Shown: piece by piece, positions 8,779 through 17,463 of the stretch
How positions within the stretch are numbered: position 1 is the first letter of the stretch
Layout: every line of letters begins with the position of its first letter
Assembly: GCF_002902565.1 (NCBI RefSeq)
Contig: NZ_PPRC01000010.1
Location: 16,599-80,598 of the forward strand
Direction of reading: 5' to 3'
Length of the DNA stretch: 64,000 nucleotides
Origin: Staphylococcus petrasii
GTDB taxonomy: Bacteria; Bacillota; Bacilli; Staphylococcales; Staphylococcaceae
The notes under the pieces: generated by a model
Seen by the model: only the letters and a program-made list of their open reading frames with translations
The model's database searches: none
What the model was told of the DNA's origin: nothing
Program-made: the position numbers and the translations under genes

Positions 8779-9837
8779 TTAGCCCATAAATTTATAAATA
8801 TCGTTAGTATATAATTTTAAAACTTTACGTAAGACAATATCTAGAATAAATGCAGTTAATAACGGTACTACGAAGAATCCTAATACAATTAAGATAATAC
8901 TCATCATAGCCGAATCCAAATGTAAAAACTTAAATGCACTGATTGGTCCAATCATACCGATGAAACCAAAACCTGCTGATTCTTTTGTACCAGCAATACC
9001 AATTAAACTTCCGGCGATACCTGAAACTGCTGCCGTAATTAAAATAGGTAACATAATAATTGGATATTTCACCATGTTAGGCATCATCATTTTTACCCCA
9101 CCAAAGAAGATAGAAATTGGTACGGCAACACGGTTCACTTGGCTTGTACCAATTAGCAATACCGCTTCAGTAGCTGAAATCCCAATTGAAGCTGATCCAG
9201 CAGCTAGACCTGTAATACCAATCGCAATTGCTATTGCTACCGTTGATAATGGCGAAATAATAATGAAACTAAATACCATTGAAATTAACATACACATTAA
9301 GACTGGTTGTAATTCAGTGAAACTATTAACCATATTTCCGATACCAGTTGTAATCATATGAACATAAGGTAGAATTAACACACCAATTGTCGCTGATAAT
9401 CCACCCACTACAGTCGGATAAACAATAAGCGCCATACTGCCCACACGTTTTTCAACTAATAAAATTAAAAGTACTGCAATGGCAGCAGTAATCATCGTAT
9501 TAATTAAGTCACCGATACCTGCGATAATCCATGCGCCATTCTTAAATTGAGCAGCGCCACTTCCTACATACGATGCACACGCTACAACAGCGATAGCAAG
9601 TGGCGTCATTTCAAATTTCAAGGCGATAAGTGCACCGATTAAAGCTGGAACGGTAAATTGCATGGCTTGTACAACATGTAGAAATGTCGCAAACACGGGA
9701 TGATGATGCATAAGTGCTTTAAAGATTTCACCTAAAATAGCATTAGGTACTAAACCTACAACGATTCCAATAGCTACCCTGGAAAGTACTCTAAACGTAA
9801 AATCTCTGACTCCTATTTTTTTAAGCTCTGTTGTCAT
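8779..9837 (-). CDS. PTS EIIC-type membrane protein (PTS_EIIC_2 family)
   Basis: 352 residues, nine or ten hydrophobic segments, and repeated glycine-rich loops (GGVKMMMPNMVKYPIIMLP, GFGFIGMIGPISA) typical of the PF13303 family of PTS IIC-like proteins. No IIA or IIB domain is attached and no partner PTS gene is adjacent, so the substrate is unknown. The start follows TAGGAGG. A CodY-like box lies at 9909-9923. Confidence 0.65.
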   Translation of the reverse strand: MTTELKKIGVRDFTFRVLSRVAIGIVVGLVPNAILGEIFKALMHHHPVFATFLHVVQAMQFTVPALIGALIALKFEMTPLAIAVVACASYVGSGAAQFKNGAWIIAGIGDLINTMITAAIAVLLILLVEKRVGSMALIVYPTVVGGLSATIGVLILPYVHMITTGIGNMVNSFTELQPVLMCMLISMVFSFIIISPLSTVAIAIAIGITGLAAGSASIGISATEAVLLIGTSQVNRVAVPISIFFGGVKMMMPNMVKYPIIMLPILITAAVSGIAGSLIGIAGTKESAGFGFIGMIGPISAFKFLHLDSAMMSIILIVLGFFVVPLLTAFILDIVLRKVLKLYTNDIYKFMG

Positions 9838-9908
9838 ATTGAAACCTCCTAAGATGTTGATACACGCTTAAATTAGTGATGATGCATCTTACTATAACAT
9901 AATATCTA

Positions 9909-9923
9909 AATTTTCAGAATATT
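9909..9923 (+). promoter_or_regulatory. CodY-like motif upstream of the PTS IIC-like gene
   Basis: AATTTTCAGAATATT matches the CodY consensus AATTTTCWGAAAATT at 13 of 15 positions. It sits about 75 bases before the divergently read start codon at 9837. This is a weak to moderate prediction. Confidence 0.4.
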
Positions 9924-10046
9924 TATTTAATCTTTTATTTTTAAATAGTACAATTTAAGCACAAAATGAAGAAACTCAAGTTCAAATATTTAATTTTTTA
10001 GCTCTATTCCTACATTAGATGGGTTTTATTAATAGAAGAAAATAAT

Positions 10047-10089
10047 AAAAAAGAAACGCGTTTCTACTATTATAATAGTAAAAACGCGT
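10047..10089 (-). terminator. Terminator after the amino-acid permease
   Basis: ACGCGTTTTTACTATTA / TAATAGTAGAAACGCGT stem on the minus strand with a T-rich tail, just downstream of the permease stop at 10109. Confidence 0.75.
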
Positions 10090-10108
10090 CAACGTTATTG
10101 TCCATCTT

Positions 10109-11512
10109 CTAATCACCGATTGCTGGGTCTTTTTTTGGTTCATCTAAATCAATGCCTTCTTTACGTTTCTCTTTCTTATAACGTAAGAACATTAAGCATA
10201 ATACTGCTAACCATGCCGGTGCAACTAACACACCAATTCTGATATCTTTATCTAATGCAAGTACGATAAAGATAAAGACGAAGAACGTTAGAATTAGATA
10301 TGCGCTTACTTTACCACCTGGTAATCTAAATTTACTTTGTTCATGTAGTTCTGGTTTATTTTTCAAGAAGCCAAGATACGCAATCATAATAATTGTCCAG
10401 ATGATGATGTTAAGCACGGTAGATACTGTTGTGATATATACGAATACTTCAGTGGCATTTGGAATAACGTAGTTTAATACTACGGCGATAAGTAATAAGC
10501 CACATGTGATTAAGATTGAGTAGTATGGCACGCCGTGTTTATTCGTTTTTTGCAAAAATGGAGGCGCCTGTTTACGTGTAGCTAAACCATACATTGTTCT
10601 ACTGTCAGCAAAGATACCGCTATTACATGCAGATGCAGCAGCTGTTAATACGACAAAGTTAATGACACCAGCCGCAAATGGAATTCCTACCAATCCAAAT
10701 AATTTTACATATGGGCTGTCAGCTGGATTCAATTTATCCCACGGTACTACTGACATCACGACTGCTAATGAACCGATATAAAAGATTAGAATTCTGTAGG
10801 GTACATTATTGATCGCTTGTGGAATAGTTTTATGAGGATTTTTCGTTTCCCCAGCCGTAATACCAATTAGCTCAATACCAATGAATGAAAAGATAGCCAT
10901 TTGGAATGAAAGTAAGAACCCTGTCATACCGTGTGGGAAGAAACCACCGTGACTCCAAATATTAGATAACTTCGCTGTACCACTTGCTGTATGCATTCCC
11001 ATAACAATCATGACAATCCCTACTACGATTAATGCGATAATTGTCGTTACTTTAATTAATGCGAACCAAAACTCTAATTCCCCAAATATTTTAGCGCTCA
11101 TTAAATTTAAAGCCATCAATACTAATACTGTAAATAAAGCCGTTAACCAACTTGGAATAGTCGGCCACCAGAAATTCACATACTTCGCAACTGCAGTTAC
11201 CTCTGCCATACCTGCTACGATCCAAGTAAACCAGTACGTCCAACCTACAATAAATCCCGCTAATGGTCCGATATACTGATGCGCAATATCGGCAAATGAT
11301 TTAAATCCTAAATTCGAAAGAAGCATCTCTCCCATTGCTCTCATGAATAAGAATAATACCAAACCTACAACAATGTAAGTTAATAAGATTGATGGTCCAG
11401 CCAAATGAATTGATTGACCTGCCCCTAAAAATAACCCTGTACCTATTGCGCCGCCAATTGCAATTAATTGAATATGCCTATTAGACAATCCTCTTTGTAG
11501 TTTATCTTCCAT
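10109..11512 (-). CDS. APC family amino-acid permease (D-Ser/D-Ala/Gly type)
   Basis: About 467 residues with twelve predicted membrane segments. The N-terminal signature RGLSNRHIQLIAIGGAIGTG and following FLGAGQSIHLAGPS is that of the amino-acid transporter (AAT) branch of the APC superfamily, closest in my reading to AapA/CycA-type D-serine/D-alanine/glycine transporters. I start at the ATG at 11512 (MEDKLQRGL), nine bases after GGATGGAG. The longer in-frame reading from 11614 adds 34 residues unlike the family. A charged C-terminus (KKEKRKEGIDLDEPKKDP) faces the cytoplasm. The exact substrate is inference. Confidence 0.75.
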   Translation of the reverse strand: MEDKLQRGLSNRHIQLIAIGGAIGTGLFLGAGQSIHLAGPSILLTYIVVGLVLFLFMRAMGEMLLSNLGFKSFADIAHQYIGPLAGFIVGWTYWFTWIVAGMAEVTAVAKYVNFWWPTIPSWLTALFTVLVLMALNLMSAKIFGELEFWFALIKVTTIIALIVVGIVMIVMGMHTASGTAKLSNIWSHGGFFPHGMTGFLLSFQMAIFSFIGIELIGITAGETKNPHKTIPQAINNVPYRILIFYIGSLAVVMSVVPWDKLNPADSPYVKLFGLVGIPFAAGVINFVVLTAAASACNSGIFADSRTMYGLATRKQAPPFLQKTNKHGVPYYSILITCGLLLIAVVLNYVIPNATEVFVYITTVSTVLNIIIWTIIMIAYLGFLKNKPELHEQSKFRLPGGKVSAYLILTFFVFIFIVLALDKDIRIGVLVAPAWLAVLCLMFLRYKKEKRKEGIDLDEPKKDPAIGD

Positions 11513-11814
11513 AGTCTTCTTCTCCATCCTATGGAGTAAGCTATTCAGTTTGATAAATTCTAGATGTACAGTTAAACAACATACCCCTTTGTTTTTTAAA
11601 ATGCTGAGTAACAAGTAACTTTTTGAATATTTATACTTCTTTGTTAAATAATATACTTTAATTTGTCTGAAAAATCAAATTATTTATAGTGAAGAATTGT
11701 CTTTCTATTTCAGAAAAAAACGATATAATTAATTTTACTATTATATAAAAAATAAATAATATATGTATTGGTTAGTGTGAGTTATGGATTACTTTATAAA
11801 GGAGGTTCAAGAAA

Positions 11815-12240
11815 ATGAATATAGACCAAATCAATCTTCAATTTAACAAGACAGTGACGAACTATGATTCTGTTTTAATTGTTTTAACCTATCAAGGACA
11901 TCTTGTTTTTGTTAAAAATAAAAAAAGAGCACGGGAATTGACTGGAGGAAAGGTTGATAATAATGAAACTATGAACGAGACTGCTATCAGAGAAGCTTAT
12001 GAAGAATCTGGTGCTATTATCAATGAGAGTGATATTGAATATATAGGATACTATGTACTTCCTAACGGTCATACTACTACAATTGTGAAAGCTGAAGTAA
12101 GTTATTTTAAAGATATTCCTAAAGAATCAGAAACTACTGAAAGAATACTTACGAAAGAATCATTAGATAAAAATTTATTATCGTTTCAAGATGGGTTATA
12201 TGATGAAATATTTAAATATTTAGAGGCGCGTCATGAATAA
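11815..12240 (+). CDS. NUDIX hydrolase (YtkD-like)
   Basis: 141 residues with a clear NUDIX box: GGKVDNNETMNETAIREAYE followed by ESGA, fitting Gx5Ex7REUxEExGU. The layout (LTGGKVDNNE, then EYIGYYVLPNG) resembles YtkD-type nucleoside triphosphate diphosphatases that remove oxidised nucleotides or decap RNA, but substrate cannot be read from the sequence. The start follows AAAGGAGG. The stop overlaps the next gene by eight bases, so the two are translationally coupled. Confidence 0.75.
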   Translation: MNIDQINLQFNKTVTNYDSVLIVLTYQGHLVFVKNKKRARELTGGKVDNNETMNETAIREAYEESGAIINESDIEYIGYYVLPNGHTTTIVKAEVSYFKDIPKESETTERILTKESLDKNLLSFQDGLYDEIFKYLEARHE

Positions 12241-13102
12241 TGCTAAAAAAGGTTATTTATTTAATATCGTTTCCGTAGCTATCATGTCTTTGACGCCCAT
12301 ATTAAATAAAGTTTCACTCAATGATTTGTCGCCCATTCAAGCGAGTTTTTTAAATGCTTTATTTTCAACTTTAATATTATTAATAACTGTATTACTGGCT
12401 AAAAGTAAAATTAATATACATCACAATAAGTTTATTTGGCTATTAGGTATTACTAATACAATAGGCATTTTACTACAATATATAAGTTTAAGTTTATTAG
12501 ATCCAGTTAGCGTAGGATTATTAGGAAGATTTTATATTATATTTGCGTTACTTCTTTCAGTGCTTTTTCTAAATGAAACATTATCCAAGCATGATGCACT
12601 TCCTATTGCATTTGCTATCATAGGTTCATTTTTGATTACTCATTTTTCAGGTGATTTCAACAGTATATTAGGCGTGATTGCCGCTCTATCTTATACATTC
12701 TTTTTTGCGCTAACGAATATGTTAGCTAAAAAGACCGTCAAAGACATTGATTCTAAAACCATTCTGCTATACAATCAGGCAACTTCTACTTTGTTGCTAG
12801 GTATCATATTAATTGTGACTAATCATTTACATACCATACATATAGGTATAGGTTTATTCTCTATTTTACTTTCTGCTTTGTGCAGTGGCGTAATAGGACT
12901 CTTATTATTTTATGAAGGCCTGAAATACATTTCGTTTCGCGAAGCAAATATTATAAGAACCCTCAATCCTATATTTGTGTTTATATTTTCTTTTCCGTTT
13001 TTCCCTTTACCATTAACACCTAAATTTATAACCGGCGCAATATTGATCATTATTTCTATAGTCTATATGAATCTATATAAAGGTCAAAAAACGTCTTCCT
13101 GA
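12233..13102 (+). CDS. EamA/DMT family transporter
   Basis: 289 residues, ten hydrophobic helices in two repeated halves (EamA domains at about 5-135 and 145-285). Motifs include LSLLDPVSVGLLGRFYIIFA and FYEGLKYISFREANIIRTLNP, typical of drug/metabolite transporters. Overlap with the NUDIX gene suggests a shared transcript, perhaps nucleotide or metabolite clearance, but that link is inference. Confidence 0.75.
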   Translation: MNNAKKGYLFNIVSVAIMSLTPILNKVSLNDLSPIQASFLNALFSTLILLITVLLAKSKINIHHNKFIWLLGITNTIGILLQYISLSLLDPVSVGLLGRFYIIFALLLSVLFLNETLSKHDALPIAFAIIGSFLITHFSGDFNSILGVIAALSYTFFFALTNMLAKKTVKDIDSKTILLYNQATSTLLLGIILIVTNHLHTIHIGIGLFSILLSALCSGVIGLLLFYEGLKYISFREANIIRTLNPIFVFIFSFPFFPLPLTPKFITGAILIIISIVYMNLYKGQKTSS

Positions 13103-13121
13103 TAACTTCTTTATATTAAAA

Positions 13122-13163
13122 ATGCACCTCAAAATTAGATCGTATTCTAACTTTGAGGTGCAT
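13122..13163. terminator. Bidirectional terminator between convergent genes
   Basis: ATGCACCTCAAAATTAGA / TTCTAACTTTGAGGTGCAT stem between the EamA gene (+) and the VOC gene (-), with A/T-rich flanks on both sides. Confidence 0.8.
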
Positions 13164-13195
13164 ATTAATTGGTGTAATTTATAAAATTTATTTAA

Positions 13196-13573
13196 CTAGC
13201 AAACCAAGAAATTATATTTATGTCCATCTGGATCTGCAAAAGTTGCACCATAATATCCTTGATAGACACCAGGTTCCTCTATCACTTTGCCACCTGACTC
13301 TACAACTTTTTCGACTAAGTCATCTACTTCGTCATTTGTTTTGACTCCTAATGAAATGATTACTTCATTAGGTTGAGAAGATACTGTGGCATGCGTAACT
13401 TTCTCAAAATGGTTATTCTCAATTAAGATAATGATTGTTTGACCTATTTGAATTCCTAACATTTTATCTAACATATCTGGATTTTTATTTATTTCAAATC
13501 CTAAATTTTTATAAAATTGTTCACTACGTGCCAAATCTTCTACGTGCAAATTAAACCACATTGATTGAATCAT
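13196..13573 (-). CDS. VOC superfamily (glyoxalase/dioxygenase fold) protein
   Basis: About 125 residues with the paired beta-alpha-beta-beta-beta modules of the vicinal oxygen chelate fold: MWFNLHVEDLARSEQFYKNL at the start and GVYQGYYGATFADPDGHKYN at the end. Potential metal ligands are the N-terminal His and the acidic/His residues of FADPDGHKYNF. The function is unassigned; many relatives act on lactoylglutathione-like or aromatic substrates or resist drugs. It is third in an apparent operon with the DUF2316 and NmrA genes, 25 bases after the NmrA stop. Confidence 0.7.
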   Translation of the reverse strand: MIQSMWFNLHVEDLARSEQFYKNLGFEINKNPDMLDKMLGIQIGQTIIILIENNHFEKVTHATVSSQPNEVIISLGVKTNDEVDDLVEKVVESGGKVIEEPGVYQGYYGATFADPDGHKYNFLVC

Positions 13574-13598
13574 GTGCATTACCTCATTTTCAAAAAGA

Positions 13599-14417
13599 TT
13601 AGAAACCTACTTTATTAATCCATTGTTCTAACGTTAAGCGATTAGGATTGATGTCATCCATTTGATTGAAATTAACGACATAACCTTTCTCTTCAAGCCA
13701 GCCACGTTCAGCAGTGCCACTTGAGAATGAACCTCTAATTTCAGTAGGTTTACCTGTAGCTGTGGCAAATGTTTTTACTACTTCATTTAATGTAAGTTCA
13801 TCTGAAGCGATTTCGATAGCTTGATGATTAAAACGTTCAGTATTTGCAAAAATGTTAGTAGCAATTCTAGCAATATCGATAGATGAAATCATCGCAAATT
13901 TCACATCTCGATTAATAAATTCTGGGATATAAATTTCACCATCTTCAACTTTTGTAATTCTTAAGAAATTATCCATAAAGAACGATGGTTTAATGATTGT
14001 ATAATTTAATGAGCTTGCTTTAAGTTCATTCTCAATTTCAGCAAGTGCTTCAAAGTGAGGACCTGTACGATCACGGTTCACGCCACCTGCTGTACTGTAA
14101 ACCATATATTCTACACCTTGTTGTTCTGCTGTATGAATAATCATTTTACCTTGGTGTAATTCCTCTTCTACATTATCAACAATGATAGGTTGAACACTGT
14201 AAACACCGTATTGACCTTCCATTGCTTGTGTTAGACTCTCTTCATTACTTAAGTCGCCTTCGAAGACTTCTAATTTTTCATTATCAATAGATGTTAATTT
14301 GTCATTATTTTTATTACGTGTAAAGGCACGTACTTTCCAACCATCTTCTAATAATTGTTTAACTACTGCATTACCTTGTTTACCTGTAGCCCCAATAACT
14401 AAAATACTTTTATCCAT
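13599..14417 (-). CDS. NmrA-like NAD(P)-binding protein
   Basis: 272 residues. An N-terminal Rossmann motif (ILVIGATGKQGNAVVKQLLE) and the overall length fit the NmrA/HSCARG group of atypical short-chain dehydrogenases. These bind NAD(P) and often act as redox sensors or as isoflavone-type reductases. The usual SDR catalytic YxxxK is not obvious (YMVYSTAGGVNRD), which supports a sensor role. It is 12 bases after DUF2316 in the operon controlled by the palindromic promoter at 14804-14833. Confidence 0.75.
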   Translation of the reverse strand: MDKSILVIGATGKQGNAVVKQLLEDGWKVRAFTRNKNNDKLTSIDNEKLEVFEGDLSNEESLTQAMEGQYGVYSVQPIIVDNVEEELHQGKMIIHTAEQQGVEYMVYSTAGGVNRDRTGPHFEALAEIENELKASSLNYTIIKPSFFMDNFLRITKVEDGEIYIPEFINRDVKFAMISSIDIARIATNIFANTERFNHQAIEIASDELTLNEVVKTFATATGKPTEIRGSFSSGTAERGWLEEKGYVVNFNQMDDINPNRLTLEQWINKVGF

Positions 14418-14429
14418 TACTTATCTCTC

Positions 14430-14735
14430 CTATTGTAAAAACCAATAATCTTCTTTTTCGCCTTTTAAGTACGTATATTCTTTAGGTGTATCACCATTCA
14501 TTTTTATATCGTTATTAATTAAGTCACGGATGTCCCAAACTAAATGAATAAATTTTTGTAATTTATTTCCAAAGAAGCCATTCGGCGCATCCATGTTCAA
14601 TACCTTTTCCACATCTTCCACAGAAATATTCATCTCTTCAGCAATATTTTCTAAACTTAATGTTGATTCATGAAAATGAGCTTTAAGTTCTTCACTTGTC
14701 ACACGTCTTTGTTCTTTATTTAATGACATCTTCAT
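14430..14735 (-). CDS. DUF2316 family protein
   Basis: About 101 residues. MSLNKEQRRVTSEELKAHF and the ending EDYWFLQ are recognisable as the uncharacterised DUF2316 family. A helix-turn-helix-like region (SLENIAEEMNISVEDVEKVL, about residues 20-40) suggests DNA binding or a degenerate HTH. The start is an ATG at 14735 or 14729. A TTG at 14768 has no ribosome site. It is the first gene of the operon divergent from tetR. Confidence 0.75.
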   Translation of the reverse strand: MKMSLNKEQRRVTSEELKAHFHESTLSLENIAEEMNISVEDVEKVLNMDAPNGFFGNKLQKFIHLVWDIRDLINNDIKMNGDTPKEYTYLKGEKEDYWFLQ

Positions 14736-14803
14736 CCACTCTTTTCTAAAAATTTTTTCAATGTCCAAAACTTAAATATTTGAAATATAAATTAACACGT
14801 TTT

Positions 14804-14833
14804 ATAATAAACGGAGCGTTATCCGTTTGTCAA
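14804..14833 (-). promoter_or_regulatory. Promoter with embedded TetR operator in a divergon
   Basis: On the minus strand TTGACA (14828-14833) and TATTAT (14804-14809) are 18 bases apart, a strong promoter for the DUF2316, NmrA and VOC genes. The spacer is almost filled by the 20-base palindrome AAACGGAGCGTTATCCGTTT (14809-14828; 7-bp perfect arms). It lies 33 bases before the divergent tetR gene. The geometry is that of a repressor site occluding RNA polymerase. Confidence 0.75.
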
Positions 14834-14860
14834 TAATATGAATTTTAAAGAGGTGATATG

Positions 14861-15418
14861 ATGCGCAAAGATGCATTAAAAAATAGGCAACGTATTGAAG
14901 ATAAAGCGATTGAATTGTTTCGTGATGAAGGTGTAGATAATGTAAGTATGAATCGATTGTCTAAAGAACTAAATATTGGTATGGGCACCCTTTATCGTCA
15001 TTTCAAAGATAAAGGAGATTTATGTTACCACATTATTGAACACGACTTCGACGAGATCATGAACCAAATGCTTGAAGTCAAACAACGCTATGCTTCTAAA
15101 AGAGATATTATGAGCCGTTCACTCGACATATTTTTGCAATTTAAAACGGATAATAGTAATTTACTTACTTGTATTGAAGGCAACGATAATGCTGAATTAT
15201 TTAGAGCAAGTAACTTTTTCAAGAATTTAAATCAATATTATTATGACTTATTTAATGATTACGATAACGAGGCATGGGCTATATTCAAAACAGACATGCT
15301 TTTAAAATCTTTAACAACGGCAACATTTGAATTTCAAAAAAATGTAAGGCAATTATCAAATGAAACATTTCGTGATAATTTAATTCGACTATATTTACCT
15401 AATGAGGTGACAGAATAA
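14861..15418 (+). CDS. TetR/AcrR family transcriptional regulator
   Basis: About 185 residues. The N-terminal HTH is clear: NRQRIEDKAIELFRDEGVDN followed by VSMNRLSKELNIGMGTLYRH. The C-terminal ligand domain is divergent. Of two adjacent ATGs, the second (14861) has the better spacing to AAAGAGGTG. It overlaps the SDR gene by one base, so it is cotranscribed with the following genes. It probably binds the palindrome at 14809-14828 and represses both arms until a ligand appears. Confidence 0.8.
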   Translation: MRKDALKNRQRIEDKAIELFRDEGVDNVSMNRLSKELNIGMGTLYRHFKDKGDLCYHIIEHDFDEIMNQMLEVKQRYASKRDIMSRSLDIFLQFKTDNSNLLTCIEGNDNAELFRASNFFKNLNQYYYDLFNDYDNEAWAIFKTDMLLKSLTTATFEFQKNVRQLSNETFRDNLIRLYLPNEVTE

Positions 15419-16122
15419 TGGAAAGAATCACGTTAATTACTGGCGGAAATAAAGGTTTAGGCTTTGAAACTGCGAAAGAATTAAAAGAACAGGGCCATAG
15501 AGTTTATATTGGCTCTCGTGATGAAGCACGCGGTCAAAAAGCAGCTGAAGAACTTGGCGTTGATTATGTGCAACTAGATGTTACGGATGATGCTTCAGTT
15601 CAAAATGCTTATAAAACAATCGAAGATAAAGAAGGACGTTTAGACGTATTAGTGAATAATGCAGGAATCTCTGGTGGTTTCGCTAAACCTGCAGATTTGA
15701 CTGTTGAAGACGTAGAGAAAGTTTATAACACAAACGTCTTTGGAATTGTAAGAATGATGCATACATTTGTTCCACTTCTTGAAAAGTCAGAACAACCAGT
15801 TGTAGTAAATGTAAGTAGTGGTTTAGGTTCATTTGGTATGGTAACTAATCCAGATACGCAAGAATCTAAAGTGAATTCACTCGCTTACTGTTCATCTAAA
15901 TCGGCAGTCACAATGTTAACATTGCAATACTCTAAAGGCTTACCACACATTCAAATCAATGCTGCAGACCCAGGTTCAACGAACACAGATTTAGTTGGTG
16001 ATTTCAGTAATAACTCTAAACCAGCATCTGAAGGTGTTATCCCAATTGTGAAACTTGCAACGATTGATAAAGATGGTCCAACTGGTACATTCATCGATGG
16101 TAATGGCACAATGCCTTGGTAA
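15418..16122 (+). CDS. Short-chain dehydrogenase/reductase
   Basis: 234 residues, classical SDR. NAD(P) site TGGNKGLGFETAKEL, structural NNAG (VLVNNAGISGG), catalytic Ser (VNVSSGLGSFG) and YxxxK as YCSSK (LAYCSSKSAV). It starts inside the tetR stop (TAATG). It would interconvert an alcohol and a ketone or aldehyde using NAD(P)H. Neighbouring amidohydrolases and a hydrolase suggest a small catabolic or detoxification pathway whose substrate is not readable. Confidence 0.8.
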   Translation: MERITLITGGNKGLGFETAKELKEQGHRVYIGSRDEARGQKAAEELGVDYVQLDVTDDASVQNAYKTIEDKEGRLDVLVNNAGISGGFAKPADLTVEDVEKVYNTNVFGIVRMMHTFVPLLEKSEQPVVVNVSSGLGSFGMVTNPDTQESKVNSLAYCSSKSAVTMLTLQYSKGLPHIQINAADPGSTNTDLVGDFSNNSKPASEGVIPIVKLATIDKDGPTGTFIDGNGTMPW

Positions 16123-16164
16123 TTTAACCTTAATGAACAATTAATATTTAGGAGGCCTTTTCAA

Positions 16165-17169
16165 ATGAAAAGTATTAACTTTGAAGAACACTATGTTGTA
16201 GATGAAATTCAAAAAGAAACAATGAAATATATGTCATCTGATCCTAAAGGCGTACCTATGAAAACAATGCTAGATGGCTTAGAACAAAAATCAGGTTTCA
16301 CGGATGCAGATGAAATTACTCATCATGAGAAACGTATTAAATTTATGGATGAGCATGATGTTGAAATGCAAGTATTATCTTACGGTAACGGTGCCCCTTC
16401 TAACTTAGAAGGCGAACGCGCTATCGAATTATGTAAGAAAGCAAATGATACTTTAGCAGAATATGTAAAAGAACATCCAGACCGTTTCGTAGGTTTCGCT
16501 ACATTACCTATTAATGAACCTGAAGCAACTGTTAAAGAATTCAAACGTTGTATTAACGAATTAAACTTCAAAGGCGCATTAATTATGGGCCATCCTAAAA
16601 GCGGTTTCTTAGACCAAGATGAATATGATGATTTATTCGCAGCAGCCGAAGAACTTAATGCACCTATTTATTTACACCCATCTCCAGTACAAAGTGATGT
16701 TTACCAAGCATATTATAAAGGTAATTATCCAGATGTAACTGCTGCAACATTCGCTTGCTTCGGTTACGGTTGGCATGTTGATGTAGGTATCCACGCTATC
16801 CATTTAGTTCTGTCTGGTGTATTTGATCGTCATCCAAACTTAAATGTCATTATTGGACATTGGGGTGAATTCGTACCATTCTTCTTAGAACGTATGGACA
16901 GTATTTTATTTGCAGATCACCTAGAACATCCAATTAGTTATTATTTCAAAAATAACTTCTACATTACACCAAGTGGTATGTTAACTAAACCACAATTCGA
17001 CTTAGTAAAAGCAGAAGTTGGTGTAGACAGAATTCTTTACTCAGCAGACTATCCTTACGTGGAACCTGAAGAATTAGGCACATTCCTAAGCGAATTAGGC
17101 CTAACTGAAGAAGAACAAGAAAAAATCAGCTACAAAAACGGCGCAAAACTATTAGGCCTAGATAAATAA
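16165..17169 (+). CDS. Amidohydrolase_2 / ACMSD-type decarboxylase-like enzyme
   Basis: 334 residues of the metal-dependent amidohydrolase-2 family. The first metal motif is EEH (NFEEHYVV, E7-x-H9) rather than the usual HxH. This is the pattern of 2,6-dihydroxybenzoate and 2,3-dihydroxybenzoate nonoxidative decarboxylases. Other family residues are LHPSPVQSD (about 174), a later His in IIGHWGEFVPFFLERMD, and the metal/catalytic Asp in LYSADYPYV near 290. I infer an aromatic-acid decarboxylase, but hydratases and lactonases exist in the family. It is preceded by AGGAGG and lies 42 bases after the SDR. Confidence 0.7.
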   Translation: MKSINFEEHYVVDEIQKETMKYMSSDPKGVPMKTMLDGLEQKSGFTDADEITHHEKRIKFMDEHDVEMQVLSYGNGAPSNLEGERAIELCKKANDTLAEYVKEHPDRFVGFATLPINEPEATVKEFKRCINELNFKGALIMGHPKSGFLDQDEYDDLFAAAEELNAPIYLHPSPVQSDVYQAYYKGNYPDVTAATFACFGYGWHVDVGIHAIHLVLSGVFDRHPNLNVIIGHWGEFVPFFLERMDSILFADHLEHPISYYFKNNFYITPSGMLTKPQFDLVKAEVGVDRILYSADYPYVEPEELGTFLSELGLTEEEQEKISYKNGAKLLGLDK

Positions 17170-17176
17170 AAAAGTA

Positions 17177-17401
17177 TAGTTGAGTGACGCCTGAGGGAAC
17201 AGTGATTTGATGAACTTAAGTGCTTATCCACTTAAGTAAGTAGTTCTAAAATGGATAATGGAACGTAGTTGAGCGACGCCTGAGGGAGCAGGATGAGTGT
17301 CGAGACCGTGGCTCGACCCAGCCCCCTAGGCAAGCGTCTCAACTTAAGTGCAATGACAATCCATTTCAGAACTACTTTTCCCACAGGAACGCGAGCAACT
17401 A
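17177..17401. repeat. Nested long-hairpin intergenic element, copy A
   Basis: The 294-base gap between the amidohydrolase and the alpha/beta hydrolase gene is filled by nested inverted repeats. Outer arms TAGTTG (17177-17182) and CAACTA (17396-17401), plus CCTGAGGG / CCCACAGG, enclose a 19-bp stem (17238-17256 with 17359-17377, one mismatch). That encloses GTTGAG / CTCAAC, and innermost GTCGAG (17299-17304) / CTCGAC (17312-17317). A small CTTAAGT / ACTTAAG hairpin precedes the 19-bp stem. A related element is at 52285-52446. Confidence 0.75.
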
Positions 17402-17463
17402 AAGTGAGTGACTCTCTATCTTAGAAATATTTAAAAAATATATATTAATCGGAGGTTTTATAT

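Noticed and set aside
8960..9361. Long open frame on the plus strand inside the PTS IIC-like gene
   Set aside because: It is antisense to a well-supported membrane protein, has no ribosome site, and its composition is that of a reverse-strand shadow.
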